Shown: positions 16,359 to 25,589, counted from the first letter of the stretch. The stretch: DNA of 64,000 bases from Synechococcus sp. CS-1330 (GCA_025128025.1 JAHLYR010000065.1:95608-159607); one strand, 5' to 3'. Notes: a model not told the origin generated them from the sequence alone. Numbers and translations are program-made.

Positions 16359-17837
16359 TTAATCCCGCACCCGCTCCGCCAACCGCCGCCCAGTGGCATC
16401 CACCAGCTCTATCCGCAGCGGCATCTGGCCGGCCGCGTGGGTGGAGCAGGAGAGGCAGGGATCAAAGCAGCGGATACCGGCCTCCACCCGGTTGAGCAGG
16501 GCCTCAGGGATTTCGGCGCCCTCGGCCAGTGGCGCGGGGCCGAGGTAGTAGCGGGCGATCTGGGCCACGGTGCGGTTCATCGCCAGGTTGTTTTGACCGG
16601 TGGCGATGATCAGGTTCACCCGGGTAATTAGGCCGTCGTCATCTACCCGGTAGTGGTGAAACAGGGTGCCCCGGGGCGCTTCGCTCACCCCCACCGCTTC
16701 GTTGGCGTTGAGGCTGGCATGGCTGCGCACGTGGGGGGATTGCAGCTCGGGATCCTGCGCCAGCTGGCCGATCGCCTCCAGACAGGCCACGATCTCCACC
16801 AGGCGGGCATGGTGATAGGCAAACGACGAGTTAGCAATCCGGCCGCCGCTGGCAGTTGTGCCGTTGCGGGCGCGGTAGGCCGCCAGCTCGGCATCGGCCC
16901 AGGGGGTGCCGATCCGCTCGCACACATTCAGGCGCGCCAGGGGGCCCACTCGATACATCCCCTCCGGATAGCCCAGGGGCTTGTAGTAGGGAAATTTCAG
17001 GTAGCTCCAGCTCTCCACCGCCTCCCCCAAGAAGCTGGCGTAGTCGTCCTCTGACAGGCCATCGGCCACCACGGCGCCGCTGCTGTCCACCAGCCGCAAC
17101 AGGCCATCGATGCACGACCACTGACCCTGGTCATCCACCAGACCCATGAACAGGGAGTCGAAGGTGCCAAACACTCGCTGCTCTTCGGCCAGCTGTTGAT
17201 CCAGCAGCCGCTGAAACACCTCCAAGGCCAGCCTCACCGTGGCTTCGGCTTCGGGCAAGCGCTGCCGGATCCAGGCCGCCGTCTCAGGCGTCATCGGCGT
17301 CCGAACGCCCCCGGGCACCGCCCAGGCCGCATGGATTTTGCGGCCCGCCAGCTGCTCGATGAGCTGCTGGCCAAATTGGCGCAGGCGGATGCCGGCGCGG
17401 GCGAGTTCGGGATCGGCCGCCATCAGGCCAAACACGTTGCGCTTGGCCGGATCGCTATCCCAACCCAGCAGGAAATCTGGGCTGCTGAGGTGAAAAAACG
17501 AGAGGGCGTGGCTCTGGCAAATCTGGGCCATGTTCAGCAGACGCCGCAGCTTGCGGGCCGCAGGCGGCGGCTGCACCGCCAGCAATTTGTCGCCGGTTTT
17601 CGCCGCGGCCAGCAGGTGGCTCACCGGGCAGATGCCGCAGATACGCGCCGTGATGCCGGCCATTTCCGTGAAGGGCCTGCCCTCACAAAAGGTTTCGAAG
17701 CCGCGATACTCCACCACGTGGAAGCGGGCATCAGCGATCCGGCCCGACTCATCCAAGTGGAGTGTGATCTTGGCGTGGCCCTCGATGCGGGTCACCGGAT
17801 CGATCGTGATCGTGCGGGGGGTGAATTCAGAGCTCAC
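16359..17837 (-). CDS. hoxH: Bidirectional NiFe hydrogenase large subunit HoxH
   Basis: HoxH holds the NiFe active site of the NAD(P)/ferredoxin-linked bidirectional hydrogenase. The 492-residue precursor has the L1 motif RICGIC (Cys67 and Cys70) and the C-terminal motif DPCLSCSTH (Cys461, Cys464, His467). About 25 residues follow the His, the tail expected to be removed by HoxW. It is intact, so an active enzyme is likely. It is separated from hoxEFUY by a 4.3-kb efflux cassette, so its own transcript must start at or upstream of the FUSC/hlyD genes or in the short gap at 17838-18035. Confidence 0.98.
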   Translation of the reverse strand: MSSEFTPRTITIDPVTRIEGHAKITLHLDESGRIADARFHVVEYRGFETFCEGRPFTEMAGITARICGICPVSHLLAAAKTGDKLLAVQPPPAARKLRRLLNMAQICQSHALSFFHLSSPDFLLGWDSDPAKRNVFGLMAADPELARAGIRLRQFGQQLIEQLAGRKIHAAWAVPGGVRTPMTPETAAWIRQRLPEAEATVRLALEVFQRLLDQQLAEEQRVFGTFDSLFMGLVDDQGQWSCIDGLLRLVDSSGAVVADGLSEDDYASFLGEAVESWSYLKFPYYKPLGYPEGMYRVGPLARLNVCERIGTPWADAELAAYRARNGTTASGGRIANSSFAYHHARLVEIVACLEAIGQLAQDPELQSPHVRSHASLNANEAVGVSEAPRGTLFHHYRVDDDGLITRVNLIIATGQNNLAMNRTVAQIARYYLGPAPLAEGAEIPEALLNRVEAGIRCFDPCLSCSTHAAGQMPLRIELVDATGRRLAERVRD

Positions 17838-18036
17838 AGCGATCTGCCTCAGCCGAAACTTGGTTGTATCTAGTCATGGTCACCGCGATGCTCAGCTGCA
17901 CCGGCAACCCCAGGCCAACTCCAGGGGCCCGGGGTTGCCTGCCCTGGCCAAAACCTGGCAATGCCGCTGCCAGTAAGCCAATGACAACAACGACAGCGAA
18001 TCTGAGCTGGCGCTGTAGCGAGCTGATTCGCACCAT
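17827..18036 (-). CDS. Possible small ORF, 69 aa, linking FUSC remnant and hoxH
   Basis: An ATG at 18036 shares its A with the FUSC stop (TGATG), and the frame ends at 17827, 11 nt inside hoxH. The product begins like a signal peptide or membrane anchor ([10 protein letters not shown], then [20 protein letters not shown]). The middle spans a 9-bp inverted repeat, GGCAACCCC at 17903 and GGGGTTGCC at 17931. Overlaps at both ends are like those of its neighbours, but I recognise no family and it may be chance. If not translated, this stretch is simply the hoxH leader. Confidence 0.3.
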   Translation of the reverse strand: MVRISSLQRQLRFAVVVVIGLLAAALPGFGQGRQPRAPGVGLGLPVQLSIAVTMTRYNQVSAEADRCEL

Positions 18037-19240
18037 CAAGCTGGCTCGGCACGAGAGAGCTCAGGCAAGGGCAGCCCGAGCCAGCGCGCTTCTTCACGAG
18101 CAGCCGGCAAAAGCCTTTGCAACTGCTGAGCTGTAGCGGCAGGATCTGCCTTGAGTTGATTATAGCGACGCAGGGAACTATTAGGGAACAGCAGCAGCCC
18201 GATCGCAAGGGCAAGGCCACACCCCATCAGGTAGTCGATCCAGCGATTGGGGATGTACCAGGCCACCATAGATCCGTAACCAACGAAAGCCACACCACTG
18301 GAGATCAACGCCGTGCGCAGGTAATTCGTGCTGTTTAGTGCCAGCGCCAAAGCGGTTGTCCCGCCCAGCACCAAGCCAGTTTGTAGCGACCCGATACCCA
18401 AAGTATTAAATACCAATAAAGGCATCAAAATTCCCAATGTGACACCAACCATCCGATCGCGTACTCGAGCAAGGGTGTCGCCAATGCTGTCGTTGAGCAA
18501 CAACACAACACCGAAGTAGAGATACTTAGGGAGGGTCTGGATAACCCAGGAAATCGCCCACTGCTGGGACTGAGACTTATGCCCCTGTCTTAACGGCGAT
18601 TTCTCAACAGCAGGTTATCCAGACCTTCCTTAGGTGTAACAGCTCCCACTCCCTGGCCGATGGCCAGGGCAAGGCTGGCAAACACGAGCTTGCGCCAGAA
18701 GAAAGGTGATTGCAGGCCTGCTTTAACCCGCTCGGCCAGAGGAAGCTCGTCTGAATCAGGGGGAGCGCTCTCCGCAGGCGGGATCACCGCAGGAGAGAAA
18801 GCCAGCTGCAACGTCGTGCCGATGGCCAAACCAAGGGCAATGGCAAGCAACTCCTGGCCCCAGTCACTCCAGCTTGGTGAACTGCTCAGCAGTGGCAGCA
18901 CTCCAGCCACTGCTGCAACGCCGGAGAGCAGCCGTAACTTTCCTGGCAGCAGCAAAATCAACAGCTGCATCAGCGCCGCCACCAGCCCAAAGACGAACAC
19001 CTGGGGCACCGAGGCGAGGGCAAGCCCCAGGGCAACGCCAATCGCCATGCAAAAACCGACCACCACCAGCAACACCGGATAGATCGCCAGGGGCCAGCGG
19101 CTGAAATCGGGGCGAACCACCAGAGCTGCGATCACCGCGCCATAGGCGACAGCCCCACTGCTTAGGCCGATGCCGTCGCACACCGCACCTGCCAAACCGG
19201 CCGCCAGAGCGATCACCCAAGCCGCGCGCAGCTGCACCAT
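18036..19240 (-). pseudogene. FUSC-family aromatic-acid exporter, disrupted by a 100-bp insertion
   Basis: The 5' part (ATG 19240) encodes membrane segments of an FUSC/YccS-like permease and runs into a stop at about 18590. The 3' part resumes in another frame and ends at 18036 (LLNDSIGDTLARVRDRMVG and further membrane helices). A 100-bp palindromic element plus a 4-bp target duplication sits at 18526-18629. Deleting 104 bp joins GAVTPK to YLYFGVVLL in frame and gives an intact 366-residue protein. It follows a small membrane protein and HlyD in an AaeAB-like efflux set. The element shifts the frame, so the gene is probably inactive in this strain. Confidence 0.85.
18530..18629. mobile_element. 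100-bp MITE-like element, IS5-group type ends
   Basis: The ends are GGAGGGTCTGGATAACC (18530-18546) and, inverted, GGAAGGTCTGGATAACC (18613-18629 on the minus strand), matching at 16 of 17 positions. TTAG flanks both ends (18526-18529 and 18630-18633) as a direct duplication. The inside is also partly palindromic (GAAATCGCC/GGCGATTT), so the element could fold into one long hairpin. It has no coding capacity. GGAAGG-type ends with a YTAR target (CTAA on the minus strand) are what IS5-group elements show, so I infer a non-autonomous derivative. Confidence 0.8.
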
Positions 19241-19417
19241 TCAGGAGCGCGGGGGGCGCAAAGCCTGGGCCCAACCCACCAGCAACACCACCAGTAGCAA
19301 GCTGATCCAAAACCACAGCCGCGGCGGCGAGCTAATGGCCCCTATCACCAGCAGCAGCAGCGCGATCCAGGGGGCCGGCTGCCGCCAAGGGCTCAACCAA
19401 CGACCACGGTTATTCAT
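19241..19417 (-). CDS. Small membrane protein of efflux operon, 58 aa
   Basis: The ATG at 19417 overlaps the hlyD stop (ATGA) and the TGA at 19241 abuts the FUSC ATG. The 58-residue product has two hydrophobic helices (PWIALLLLVIGAI, about residues 16-28, and LWFWISLLLVVLLVGW, about 34-49) and basic ends (MNNRGRW, RPPRS). Position and size recall the small inner-membrane AaeX-type subunits that accompany AaeA (HlyD-like) and AaeB (FUSC), though the gene order differs. I cannot show sequence homology to AaeX. Confidence 0.7.
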   Translation of the reverse strand: MNNRGRWLSPWRQPAPWIALLLLVIGAISSPPRLWFWISLLLVVLLVGWAQALRPPRS

Positions 19418-20595
19418 CGCTCCGCACCACCAAGCCAGCGCAGGAACGGCAACACAAAGCTCACCAGGGAGCGCCGTTCCACCTCCACCTTCGCCCGGGC
19501 AGGAGTGCCATTTTCCAAAGGCAGATCGGGCCCCCGACCGCTACTCCAGCGGAGCCCACTGGGATTGTTGGCAGGCTCAAATTCCACAGTCACCAGTTGC
19601 ACCGGTGAGCTGATCTTGTCGGCGGCGGTGGCCAGGGGGTCACCGCCCTCACCAAAGGCCGCCTGGCGGCTGCGGGCAATCAGACTCATCGCCACCTCCG
19701 GATCCCCTACCACCCGGCTCACCTCGGCCAGATCGGCGGTGGCGGGGGAGATGGCCACAATTTTTCCCTCCACAGAGCCGTAGCGTTCGGCCGTGCCGCC
19801 ATAGCGCTCGCGGGTCTGCAGCAGGGGATCCAGCTGGATCGACTCGCCGAGCCGCAGGCGCACCGCATCGGCATCACTGAACAGCGCCGTGGCCAGCCGC
19901 GGACGCCTCGACTGCAGCGGCCCGGGGCCCAAAGTGCCCAGCCGCTGGCCCGGCAGCACCGCCTGGCCAGGGCTGACGGCCAGGCTCAACAGCAAGCCAG
20001 AGCGCGGCGCGAGCACAGCCTGGGCATCCTCCTGACCCTCCAGTTCGGCTCGGTTGGCATCGAGCTGGGCCAGCTGGCCCTCCAGGGCTTTGATCTGGCT
20101 CTGGTTGCGCAAGTAGAGGTCCTGGGCTCCCACCCACAGCGGGCTGTAACGGGGGATCACCTCATCGCGGCGCAGGGTTTCGAGCGCCTGCAACTGCTTC
20201 TGCACCGGCTGGTTGGTGGTGCGCAGGGTAGAGATCTGGGCCAGGATCGCCTGCTGCTGCCGGTCGATGGCCTCCCCCTGCCGCACCAGGGCATTGGGGT
20301 TCGCACCCACAGCGCCAGCACCCGCAGCCGCCTGATCCACCCGATTCAAGGTGGCCAGCAATTCGCCTTGACGCACGGCATCGCCAACCCGCCTGGGCAA
20401 AGCCTGCACCTGACCTGCCGATCGCGCGTAAAACCCAACGCGGCTGTCGGGCTGCAGCAGCACGGCACTGCCTTCCACCTTCACGGCCACGCCCGGCGAG
20501 AGGGCCCAGGCTCCACTGATGGCAGTAACGAGAGCCATCGGCAGCAGGCTCAGCGCCCGGTCCATTGCTGCCATGCCGACCTGCTGCCCTGCCAC
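19414..20595 (-). CDS. HlyD-family periplasmic adaptor (membrane fusion protein)
   Basis: The 393-residue protein has an N-terminal membrane anchor (about residues 11-32), a biotinyl-lipoyl-like half motif (RSAGQVQALPRRVGDAVRQG), a long coiled-coil (about 105-200, Gln- and Leu-rich) and the second lipoyl half (VLAPRSGLLLSLAVSPGQAV), followed by a beta-barrel region. It should bridge an inner-membrane pump to the outer-membrane channel encoded divergently at 20641. The pump partner is the FUSC gene downstream, now disrupted. Starts of hlyD and tolC are only 45 bp apart, so their promoters overlap. Confidence 0.9.
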   Translation of the reverse strand: MAGQQVGMAAMDRALSLLPMALVTAISGAWALSPGVAVKVEGSAVLLQPDSRVGFYARSAGQVQALPRRVGDAVRQGELLATLNRVDQAAAGAGAVGANPNALVRQGEAIDRQQQAILAQISTLRTTNQPVQKQLQALETLRRDEVIPRYSPLWVGAQDLYLRNQSQIKALEGQLAQLDANRAELEGQEDAQAVLAPRSGLLLSLAVSPGQAVLPGQRLGTLGPGPLQSRRPRLATALFSDADAVRLRLGESIQLDPLLQTRERYGGTAERYGSVEGKIVAISPATADLAEVSRVVGDPEVAMSLIARSRQAAFGEGGDPLATAADKISSPVQLVTVEFEPANNPSGLRWSSGRGPDLPLENGTPARAKVEVERRSLVSFVLPFLRWLGGAER

Positions 20596-20640
20596 TGAGG
20601 AAGTGGCCTTACCGTACCGGCAATTCTTCCCGTTGAAGCT

Positions 20641-22077
20641 TTGGGTCAGCGATCCCGCTGGATGAGTGCGCTCGCAGCGGTGATCCTGGCTATTGCTGAT
20701 GGCAGGGCAGCGCAGGCCGCCACCCCTCCCCTGGTGCTCAGCCGTCAGCAGGCTCTCGAGCTTGGCTTGGGCGGCTCCCTGAGCCTGCGCGCTCAGGTGC
20801 TGACGGTGGAGGAAAACCAGGCCTTGGTTGGCATGGCCCGCTCCCGTTTTCTACCCAAACTCGACCTGATCGCCCTGGGCACCTTTGCCCAGGTGAATAC
20901 AGACATCGGCTTCATTTCCAACCTGCCCACCATCGGTGATCTGAACCTCAATCTCGGTGGTGACAGTTCGGCCCTAATCAACAACACCTTTGTGAATCTG
21001 GGCCTAATCCTGACCATGCCCCTGCTGGATTTCGGCCGGGGCCCGCTGCAGCAGGCGGCCCAGGCCGATCTACAGGCGGCCCGCGCCGCGCAGGAGGAGC
21101 AGCAGCGGCGCACCCGCTTTGAAATCCTGAGCCGCTACTTTTCAGCCCAGCTAAGTGCTGCCCAGATTCCCGTCTGGGAAAGCTCCCTGGGGATATCACA
21201 GAGGTTATTGCGCGACGTCAATGCCATCCGGCGTGTAGGTCTGGCACCTCGCATTGACACATTTCAGGCGGAAGCCCTGCAGCAGGCCGACCTACAGGGG
21301 TTGGCAGAGGCTCAGGCGCAACACGAAATCGCCCTGAGTGGTTTGGCCCGTGTGCTGAATCTTCCCGCCGAAACCCGCGTTGAAACAGGTGATCCGCTGC
21401 AGAAGGATCCAGCCTGGAGCTACAGCTTGGGCGACAGCATCAGCCAGGCCCTAGAGCAGCGCCCCGCCCTGGAAAGCCTGATCCAACTGCAGCTGGCACA
21501 ACGCGCCAAAGTTCAGCTGGCCCGTGCCGGCCGACTACCCAGCGTGGGGTTACTGGTGGGAGGGGGAATCAGCGGTAACTGGCTAGATATTCCAAATCAG
21601 AGCGCCACCCCCAACGTCAGCGCCAGCAATGGCGCGAACGTGGCTTTGTCAACGATCAGCACGAATGGCAGTGCCTCCGGCAGCTTCACCGACTGGGGCG
21701 CCGCCATCGCCGTGCGCCAGCCCCTTTACGACGGAGGCCTCACCCGCGAGTCGATTGCCCTGGCCCAGCGCCGAGCTGCTCAGGCGGAGATCACCATCCA
21801 GCAGGCCCAGCAAGCCATCATCCAAAGCGTGGAAACCTGGTTTGCAACGCACCGGGCTGCGGCCCCCCAGAGCACTGCCGCCCGCGCGGCCATCGTTGTA
21901 GGGGAGCGATCTGTGCAGGATGGCTTGTTGCGCTACCGCGCTGGCCTTACCCCGCTCACGGAGCTTCTCGTAGCCCAGCGAAACCTTCAAATTGCCCGCG
22001 CCGCCGAAGCCAGCGCCATCTATCGCTGGAACCTCAGCCGGGCAGCACTGGAATTAGAAACCGGTCTTGTGCGGTAG
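20641..22077 (+). CDS. TolC-family outer-membrane efflux protein
   Basis: The 478-residue protein has two tandem OEP repeats rich in helical Gln/Ala/Arg segments and the typical YDGGLTRESIALAQ phrase late in the second repeat. With a TTG start at 20641 it has a proper signal peptide (MGQRSRWMSALAAVILAIADG, cleavage near AQA-ATPP); the ATG at 20662 would lose the basic n-region, so TTG is favoured. It forms the outer-membrane exit duct for the HlyD/FUSC set. It is the only plus-strand gene inside the hydrogenase locus, convergent with hoxY (12-bp gap). Confidence 0.92.
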   Translation: MGQRSRWMSALAAVILAIADGRAAQAATPPLVLSRQQALELGLGGSLSLRAQVLTVEENQALVGMARSRFLPKLDLIALGTFAQVNTDIGFISNLPTIGDLNLNLGGDSSALINNTFVNLGLILTMPLLDFGRGPLQQAAQADLQAARAAQEEQQRRTRFEILSRYFSAQLSAAQIPVWESSLGISQRLLRDVNAIRRVGLAPRIDTFQAEALQQADLQGLAEAQAQHEIALSGLARVLNLPAETRVETGDPLQKDPAWSYSLGDSISQALEQRPALESLIQLQLAQRAKVQLARAGRLPSVGLLVGGGISGNWLDIPNQSATPNVSASNGANVALSTISTNGSASGSFTDWGAAIAVRQPLYDGGLTRESIALAQRRAAQAEITIQQAQQAIIQSVETWFATHRAAAPQSTAARAAIVVGERSVQDGLLRYRAGLTPLTELLVAQRNLQIARAAEASAIYRWNLSRAALELETGLVR

Positions 22078-22089
22078 TCGCGACGCAGT

Positions 22090-22668
22090 TCAACCAAAAC
22101 CCAGCATGCCCCGACCCTCCATCACCGGCCGCTCGCCGCGCAGTAGGGCTTCCAGAAACTCCCGGATCCGCTCCGCCGAGGGCGGGCAGCCGGGCAGGAA
22201 GTGATCCACCGCGATCACCTCGTGCAGCGGCAGCACCCGCTCCAGCAGCTCCGGCACGATGCCGGGGGCGTGGGGGTGCTGGGCGCCACGATCGGCCAGC
22301 TCCACATAACCGCGCTCCAGCACGCTCTGACGGCTACCGCCAGCCACTCCGGCCCAGAGGTTGCGCAGGCCCGGCACGTTGGCGCTCACGGCGCAATCAC
22401 CGAAGGACACCACCAACTTGCTGCGGGCCCGCAGCTGCAGGGCCAACTCGAGGTTGTCGGCGTTAGCCACCGCCCCCTCCACCAGGCACAGATCCACCCC
22501 CTCGGGAAACACCTTGATGTCGCTCGCAACCGGTGAGTAGACGATCTCCACCGCTGCGGCGAGCTCAAAGAGCCATTCATCAAGGTCGAGAAACGACATG
22601 TGGCAGCCGCTGCAGCCGGCCAGCCACACCGTGGCGAACCGCAGCTTGGGGGGTGGGGCGAGGGTCAT
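22090..22668 (-). CDS. hoxY: Bidirectional hydrogenase small subunit HoxY
   Basis: HoxY carries the proximal 4Fe-4S cluster that takes electrons from the NiFe site in HoxH. The 192-residue protein has the expected cysteines: [17 protein letters not shown] near the N-terminus, [16 protein letters not shown] in the middle and [12 protein letters not shown] near the end. It is of normal length with no Tat signal, as expected for a cytoplasmic enzyme. Its ATG overlaps the hoxU stop by 4 nt. hoxH does not follow directly; a divergent tolC and efflux genes lie between. Confidence 0.97.
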   Translation of the reverse strand: MTLAPPPKLRFATVWLAGCSGCHMSFLDLDEWLFELAAAVEIVYSPVASDIKVFPEGVDLCLVEGAVANADNLELALQLRARSKLVVSFGDCAVSANVPGLRNLWAGVAGGSRQSVLERGYVELADRGAQHPHAPGIVPELLERVLPLHEVIAVDHFLPGCPPSAERIREFLEALLRGERPVMEGRGMLGFG

Positions 22669-23396
22669 TGGTTGCGCCAGCGGTGCTCGTGGCGCGCTTC
22701 AGCTAGCTGCTGGGCCCGCTCGGGGTGGGGCTGCTTCTCGGCGGTGGCGTCCTGCTTACGGAACAGGGCGCCGGTGGGGCAAGCATCCACGCACTTGCCG
22801 CAGGAGGTGCAGGCTTCCACCTCGCCCCAGGGCTGGTCGAGGCCGGCAATGATCGAACAGGCACTGCCGCGGTAGCCCACATCCCATACATGCGCCCCCT
22901 CGATCTCATCGCACATCCGCACGCAACGGGTGCAAAGGATGCAGCGGTGGTGATCCAGCCCGAATAGGGCATGGGAAGCATCGACATGGCGCTGGGGGTA
23001 CTGGTAGGGGAAACGGGAGTGGTCCATACCCACCTCCACCGCCACGTCCTGCAGCTCGCAGGCGCCATTGGCCACGCAGAAGGCGCAAACATGATTGCCC
23101 TCTGCGAAGAACAGCTCCACCGCCATGCGCCGGTAGCCCTCCAGCTCGGGCGTGTGGGTATGAACCACCATCCCTTCAGCCACGGTGGTGACACAGGCCG
23201 GTTCGAGTTTGGGGTGGCCCTCAAGGGCCACCAAACAAAGCCGGCAGGCCCCCACGGGAGTGAGGCCATCGAGGTGGCAGAGGGTGGGCACCTGCAGTCC
23301 GGCGCTGCGGATCGCCTGCAGCAGCGTTGCATCGGCCGCCACCGTGCAGGGTTGGCCGTTGATCTGCAGGCTGACGCTGGGTGACGCTTGGGTCAT
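22665..23396 (-). CDS. hoxU: Hydrogenase diaphorase subunit HoxU
   Basis: HoxU (243 aa) relays electrons between the HoxF flavin and HoxY. It has an N-terminal 2Fe-2S ferredoxin domain ([15 protein letters not shown], later Cys in KLEPAC), a His/Cys cluster motif ([15 protein letters not shown]) and two 4Fe-4S motifs ([13 protein letters not shown] and [12 protein letters not shown]). This resembles the N-terminus of complex I NuoG. It overlaps both hoxF and hoxY by 4 nt, so the hoxFUY genes are translationally coupled. Confidence 0.97.
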   Translation of the reverse strand: MTQASPSVSLQINGQPCTVAADATLLQAIRSAGLQVPTLCHLDGLTPVGACRLCLVALEGHPKLEPACVTTVAEGMVVHTHTPELEGYRRMAVELFFAEGNHVCAFCVANGACELQDVAVEVGMDHSRFPYQYPQRHVDASHALFGLDHHRCILCTRCVRMCDEIEGAHVWDVGYRGSACSIIAGLDQPWGEVEACTSCGKCVDACPTGALFRKQDATAEKQPHPERAQQLAEARHEHRWRNQ

Positions 23397-24877
23397 GGCC
23401 GAGCCCCGGCGATGGCCGCCTCATATTCAGCGCGAAAAAAGCGCAGGGTGCTCAGCACCGGGTTGGGAGCCGACTGGCCCAGCCCGCAAAGGCTGGTGGC
23501 CTTGACCATGCCGCAAAGCTGCTCGAGCTGCACTAAATCCGCGCCGCTGGCGCGCCGCTCCACGAAGCGATCAAGCAGCTGCTCCAGCTGCACCGTGCCG
23601 GCCCGGCAGGGCAGGCACTTACCGCAGCTCTCGGCCACGCAGAAGCCCATGAAGTAGCGAGCCAACTCCGGCATCGCCAGCGACTCGTCGATCACCACCA
23701 TGCCGCCCGAACCCATGATTGATCCCAGCGCCTGCAGGCTCTCGTAGTCGACCGGGGTATCGAGCAGCTCCGCCGGCACACATCCCCCTGAGGGGCCGCC
23801 GGTTTGCACCGCCTTCACCACGCCGGGGCTGCCGTTGGGGTTGGCAGGCACCCCTCCTCCCATCGTTTCAACGATGGTGCGCAGGCTGGTGCCCATCTCC
23901 ACCTCGATCAAGCCGGTGTGGGTGATCGCACCAGAGAGGGCAAACACCTTGGTGCCCTTGCTGGTGGCGGTGCCCATGGCGCCATACCAGGCGCCGCCCT
24001 GCCGCAAGATCGCCGGCACCGCGGCAAAGGTTTCAACGTTGTTGATCAAGGTGGGCAGGCCCCACAAGCCCGACACCGCCGGATAGGGCGGCCGAGGCCG
24101 CGGCGTACCCCGCCCCCCCTCGATCGAATGCAGCAGGGCCGTTTCCTCGCCGCACACGTAGGCCCCGGCACCGATGCGCAGCTGCATGGCAAACCCCGCC
24201 AGCAACCCCCTGGCCTCAGCAGCGGCGATGGCGGCGCGCAACCGCTCAATGGCCAAGGGGTATTCGGCTCGCACGTAAATAAAACCCTCGCTGGCCCCCA
24301 CGGCATGGGCTGCGATCGCCATGCCCTCCAGTAGCCGGTGGGGATCGCCCTCCAGCACGGCCCGGTCCATGAAGGCACCCGGGTCGCCCTCATCGGCGTT
24401 ACACACCACCACCTTGCTGCTGCCCGGTTGAGCCGCCACCAACTGCCATTTGCGGCCTGTGGGATAGCCGGCCCCGCCGCGGCCCCGCAGCCCGCTGCGC
24501 TCCAGTTCCTCCACCACGGCTTTCGGTGCCAGCTGGCGGCAGGCGGCGAGGGCGGCGTAGGCGCCTTGGGCAAGGGCATCTTCGAGGCAGCCCGGATCCA
24601 CCTGGCCACAGCGCTCCAGCACCACGGATCGCTGCAGGGCGAAGAAGGGATGCTCCGGATCCAGCTGGCGCTCAGCGGCCACGCCGCCAAACAACTCGAC
24701 GCGGCCATCGTCGTGGTCGGCGGCGGCTAGGGGACCTTGACCACACAGCCGCAGGCAGCCCACCGACTTCACCCGCTCCGCCCCGTGCTGGGCCACCAAG
24801 CTCTGCCGCAGGGCCGCGGCCCCCGCCGCCCGGCAGGAGGTGGCATCACAACAGCGCCAGGAGATGGCCGCCTTCAT
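23393..24877 (-). CDS. hoxF: Hydrogenase diaphorase subunit HoxF
   Basis: HoxF binds FMN and NAD(P)H and one 4Fe-4S cluster, as in NuoF. From ATG 24877 it is 494 residues: a short thioredoxin-like 2Fe-2S region (VGCLRLCGQGPL), the nucleotide site (GLRGRGGAGYPTGRKW), the FMN site (CNADEGDPGAFMDR, GAGAYVCGEETALLHSIEG) and the cluster motif ESCGKCLPCR with a distal Cys. The ATG overlaps the hoxE stop (ATGA); the frame continues upstream to 25048 only because of overlap with hoxE. The N-terminal domain is a little shorter than in many HoxF proteins. Confidence 0.96.
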   Translation of the reverse strand: MKAAISWRCCDATSCRAAGAAALRQSLVAQHGAERVKSVGCLRLCGQGPLAAADHDDGRVELFGGVAAERQLDPEHPFFALQRSVVLERCGQVDPGCLEDALAQGAYAALAACRQLAPKAVVEELERSGLRGRGGAGYPTGRKWQLVAAQPGSSKVVVCNADEGDPGAFMDRAVLEGDPHRLLEGMAIAAHAVGASEGFIYVRAEYPLAIERLRAAIAAAEARGLLAGFAMQLRIGAGAYVCGEETALLHSIEGGRGTPRPRPPYPAVSGLWGLPTLINNVETFAAVPAILRQGGAWYGAMGTATSKGTKVFALSGAITHTGLIEVEMGTSLRTIVETMGGGVPANPNGSPGVVKAVQTGGPSGGCVPAELLDTPVDYESLQALGSIMGSGGMVVIDESLAMPELARYFMGFCVAESCGKCLPCRAGTVQLEQLLDRFVERRASGADLVQLEQLCGMVKATSLCGLGQSAPNPVLSTLRFFRAEYEAAIAGARP

Positions 24878-25263
24878 GGTTGTGGCAGCGCAGCGGGGTC
24901 GCCGCGACCAACAGCGCCATCGAGCACCAGCACCGGCGCCTGGCCGCAGGCCCCCACACAACTGGCGGTCTCGAACGCCACCCCCCGCCGCCGTAGGCCC
25001 GCCTCCAGCCGCTCCGCCCCGCGCACAAAGCAGGCAGTGCCACGACACACCACACAGCGGTGCAATGGCGGGGGAACAAGCCGAAACAGGTGATAGAAAC
25101 TGGCCACCCCCATCACATCGCTAAGGGGTCGCTGCATGGCAACCGCCAGCTGCTGCAGCTCAGCCCGCGGCAGGTAGCCATGCCGCTGCTGCACAGCATG
25201 CAGCCGTTCAATCAGCGAGGCGTCCAGGGCATGGCCGCCGGGGCGATCAGGTGTCGTTGCCAC
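24874..25263 (-). CDS. hoxE: Hydrogenase subunit HoxE
   Basis: HoxE (NuoE-like) has a thioredoxin-fold 2Fe-2S cluster and is thought to link the enzyme to ferredoxin. Conserved blocks are LHAVQQRHGYLPRAEL, VMGVASFYHLF, and the cluster cysteines in CVVCRGTAC and CVGACGQAP. I choose GTG 25263 (129 aa): TGAGGA lies about 9 nt upstream, and earlier ATGs would bury the whole preceding gene. This gives a shorter N-terminus than usual, so the start is the uncertain point. It overlaps the upstream small gene by 17 nt and hoxF by 4 nt. Confidence 0.9.
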   Translation of the reverse strand: MATTPDRPGGHALDASLIERLHAVQQRHGYLPRAELQQLAVAMQRPLSDVMGVASFYHLFRLVPPPLHRCVVCRGTACFVRGAERLEAGLRRRGVAFETASCVGACGQAPVLVLDGAVGRGDPAALPQP

Positions 25264-25531
25264 CGAGGTCGTCCTCAAAGCCCTGATCGGGATCGAACTC
25301 GCTCCAGCCGGGGCTGGCGTCGTTAAAGAGTCCATAGCGGGCCGCCTCGTCATCCATCTGGGTATTGCCGGTGGGACGGGTGTCGCAGCTGATGCCGCCA
25401 TCGGCGGTGGGCTGGCAGTTGTCAAACTCCACCCCGGCCCGGCCTGGCTGCCCCACGAGCAAAGCAGTGCTGATGGCCCCCACTGCAAGGGCTGATCGAA
25501 ATATCAGAGCCATGGGAAATATCCGTGCCAT
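25247..25531 (-). CDS. Small secreted acidic protein preceding hoxE
   Basis: The 94-residue protein has an N-terminal signal-like segment (MARIFPMALIFRSALAVGAI, likely cleavage after GRAG) and an acidic C-terminal part with two cysteines (FDNCQPTADGGISCDTRP). A second ATG at 25513 would shorten it by six residues. The type is familiar as a short exported protein in picocyanobacteria, but I know no function. Its end overlaps hoxE by 17 nt, so it is probably the first gene of the hoxEFUY transcript; the promoter would lie in 25532-25589. Confidence 0.65.
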   Translation of the reverse strand: MARIFPMALIFRSALAVGAISTALLVGQPGRAGVEFDNCQPTADGGISCDTRPTGNTQMDDEAARYGLFNDASPGWSEFDPDQGFEDDLGGNDT

Positions 25532-25589
25532 GGGGATCGGCAACCAGAACGGCTTACTGGGATGATGACTCCGGTTTGGCCTCTGAGCG

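Noticed and set aside
3080..17837. Uptake hydrogenase (HupSL) as the target of the hyp genes
   Set aside because: The large subunit sits with hoxEFUY-type diaphorase genes and HoxW; no hupS with a long signal or hupL is seen.
18530..18629. Inverted repeats in the FUSC gene as an invertible phase-variation switch
   Set aside because: Flanking TTAG duplications and exact restoration of the frame by deleting 104 bp fit an insertion; inversion would not restore the frame and no recombinase gene is near.
24874..25488. Longer HoxE starting upstream of 25263
   Set aside because: The extension would read through nearly all of the secreted-protein gene in another frame, and its composition does not resemble HoxE.
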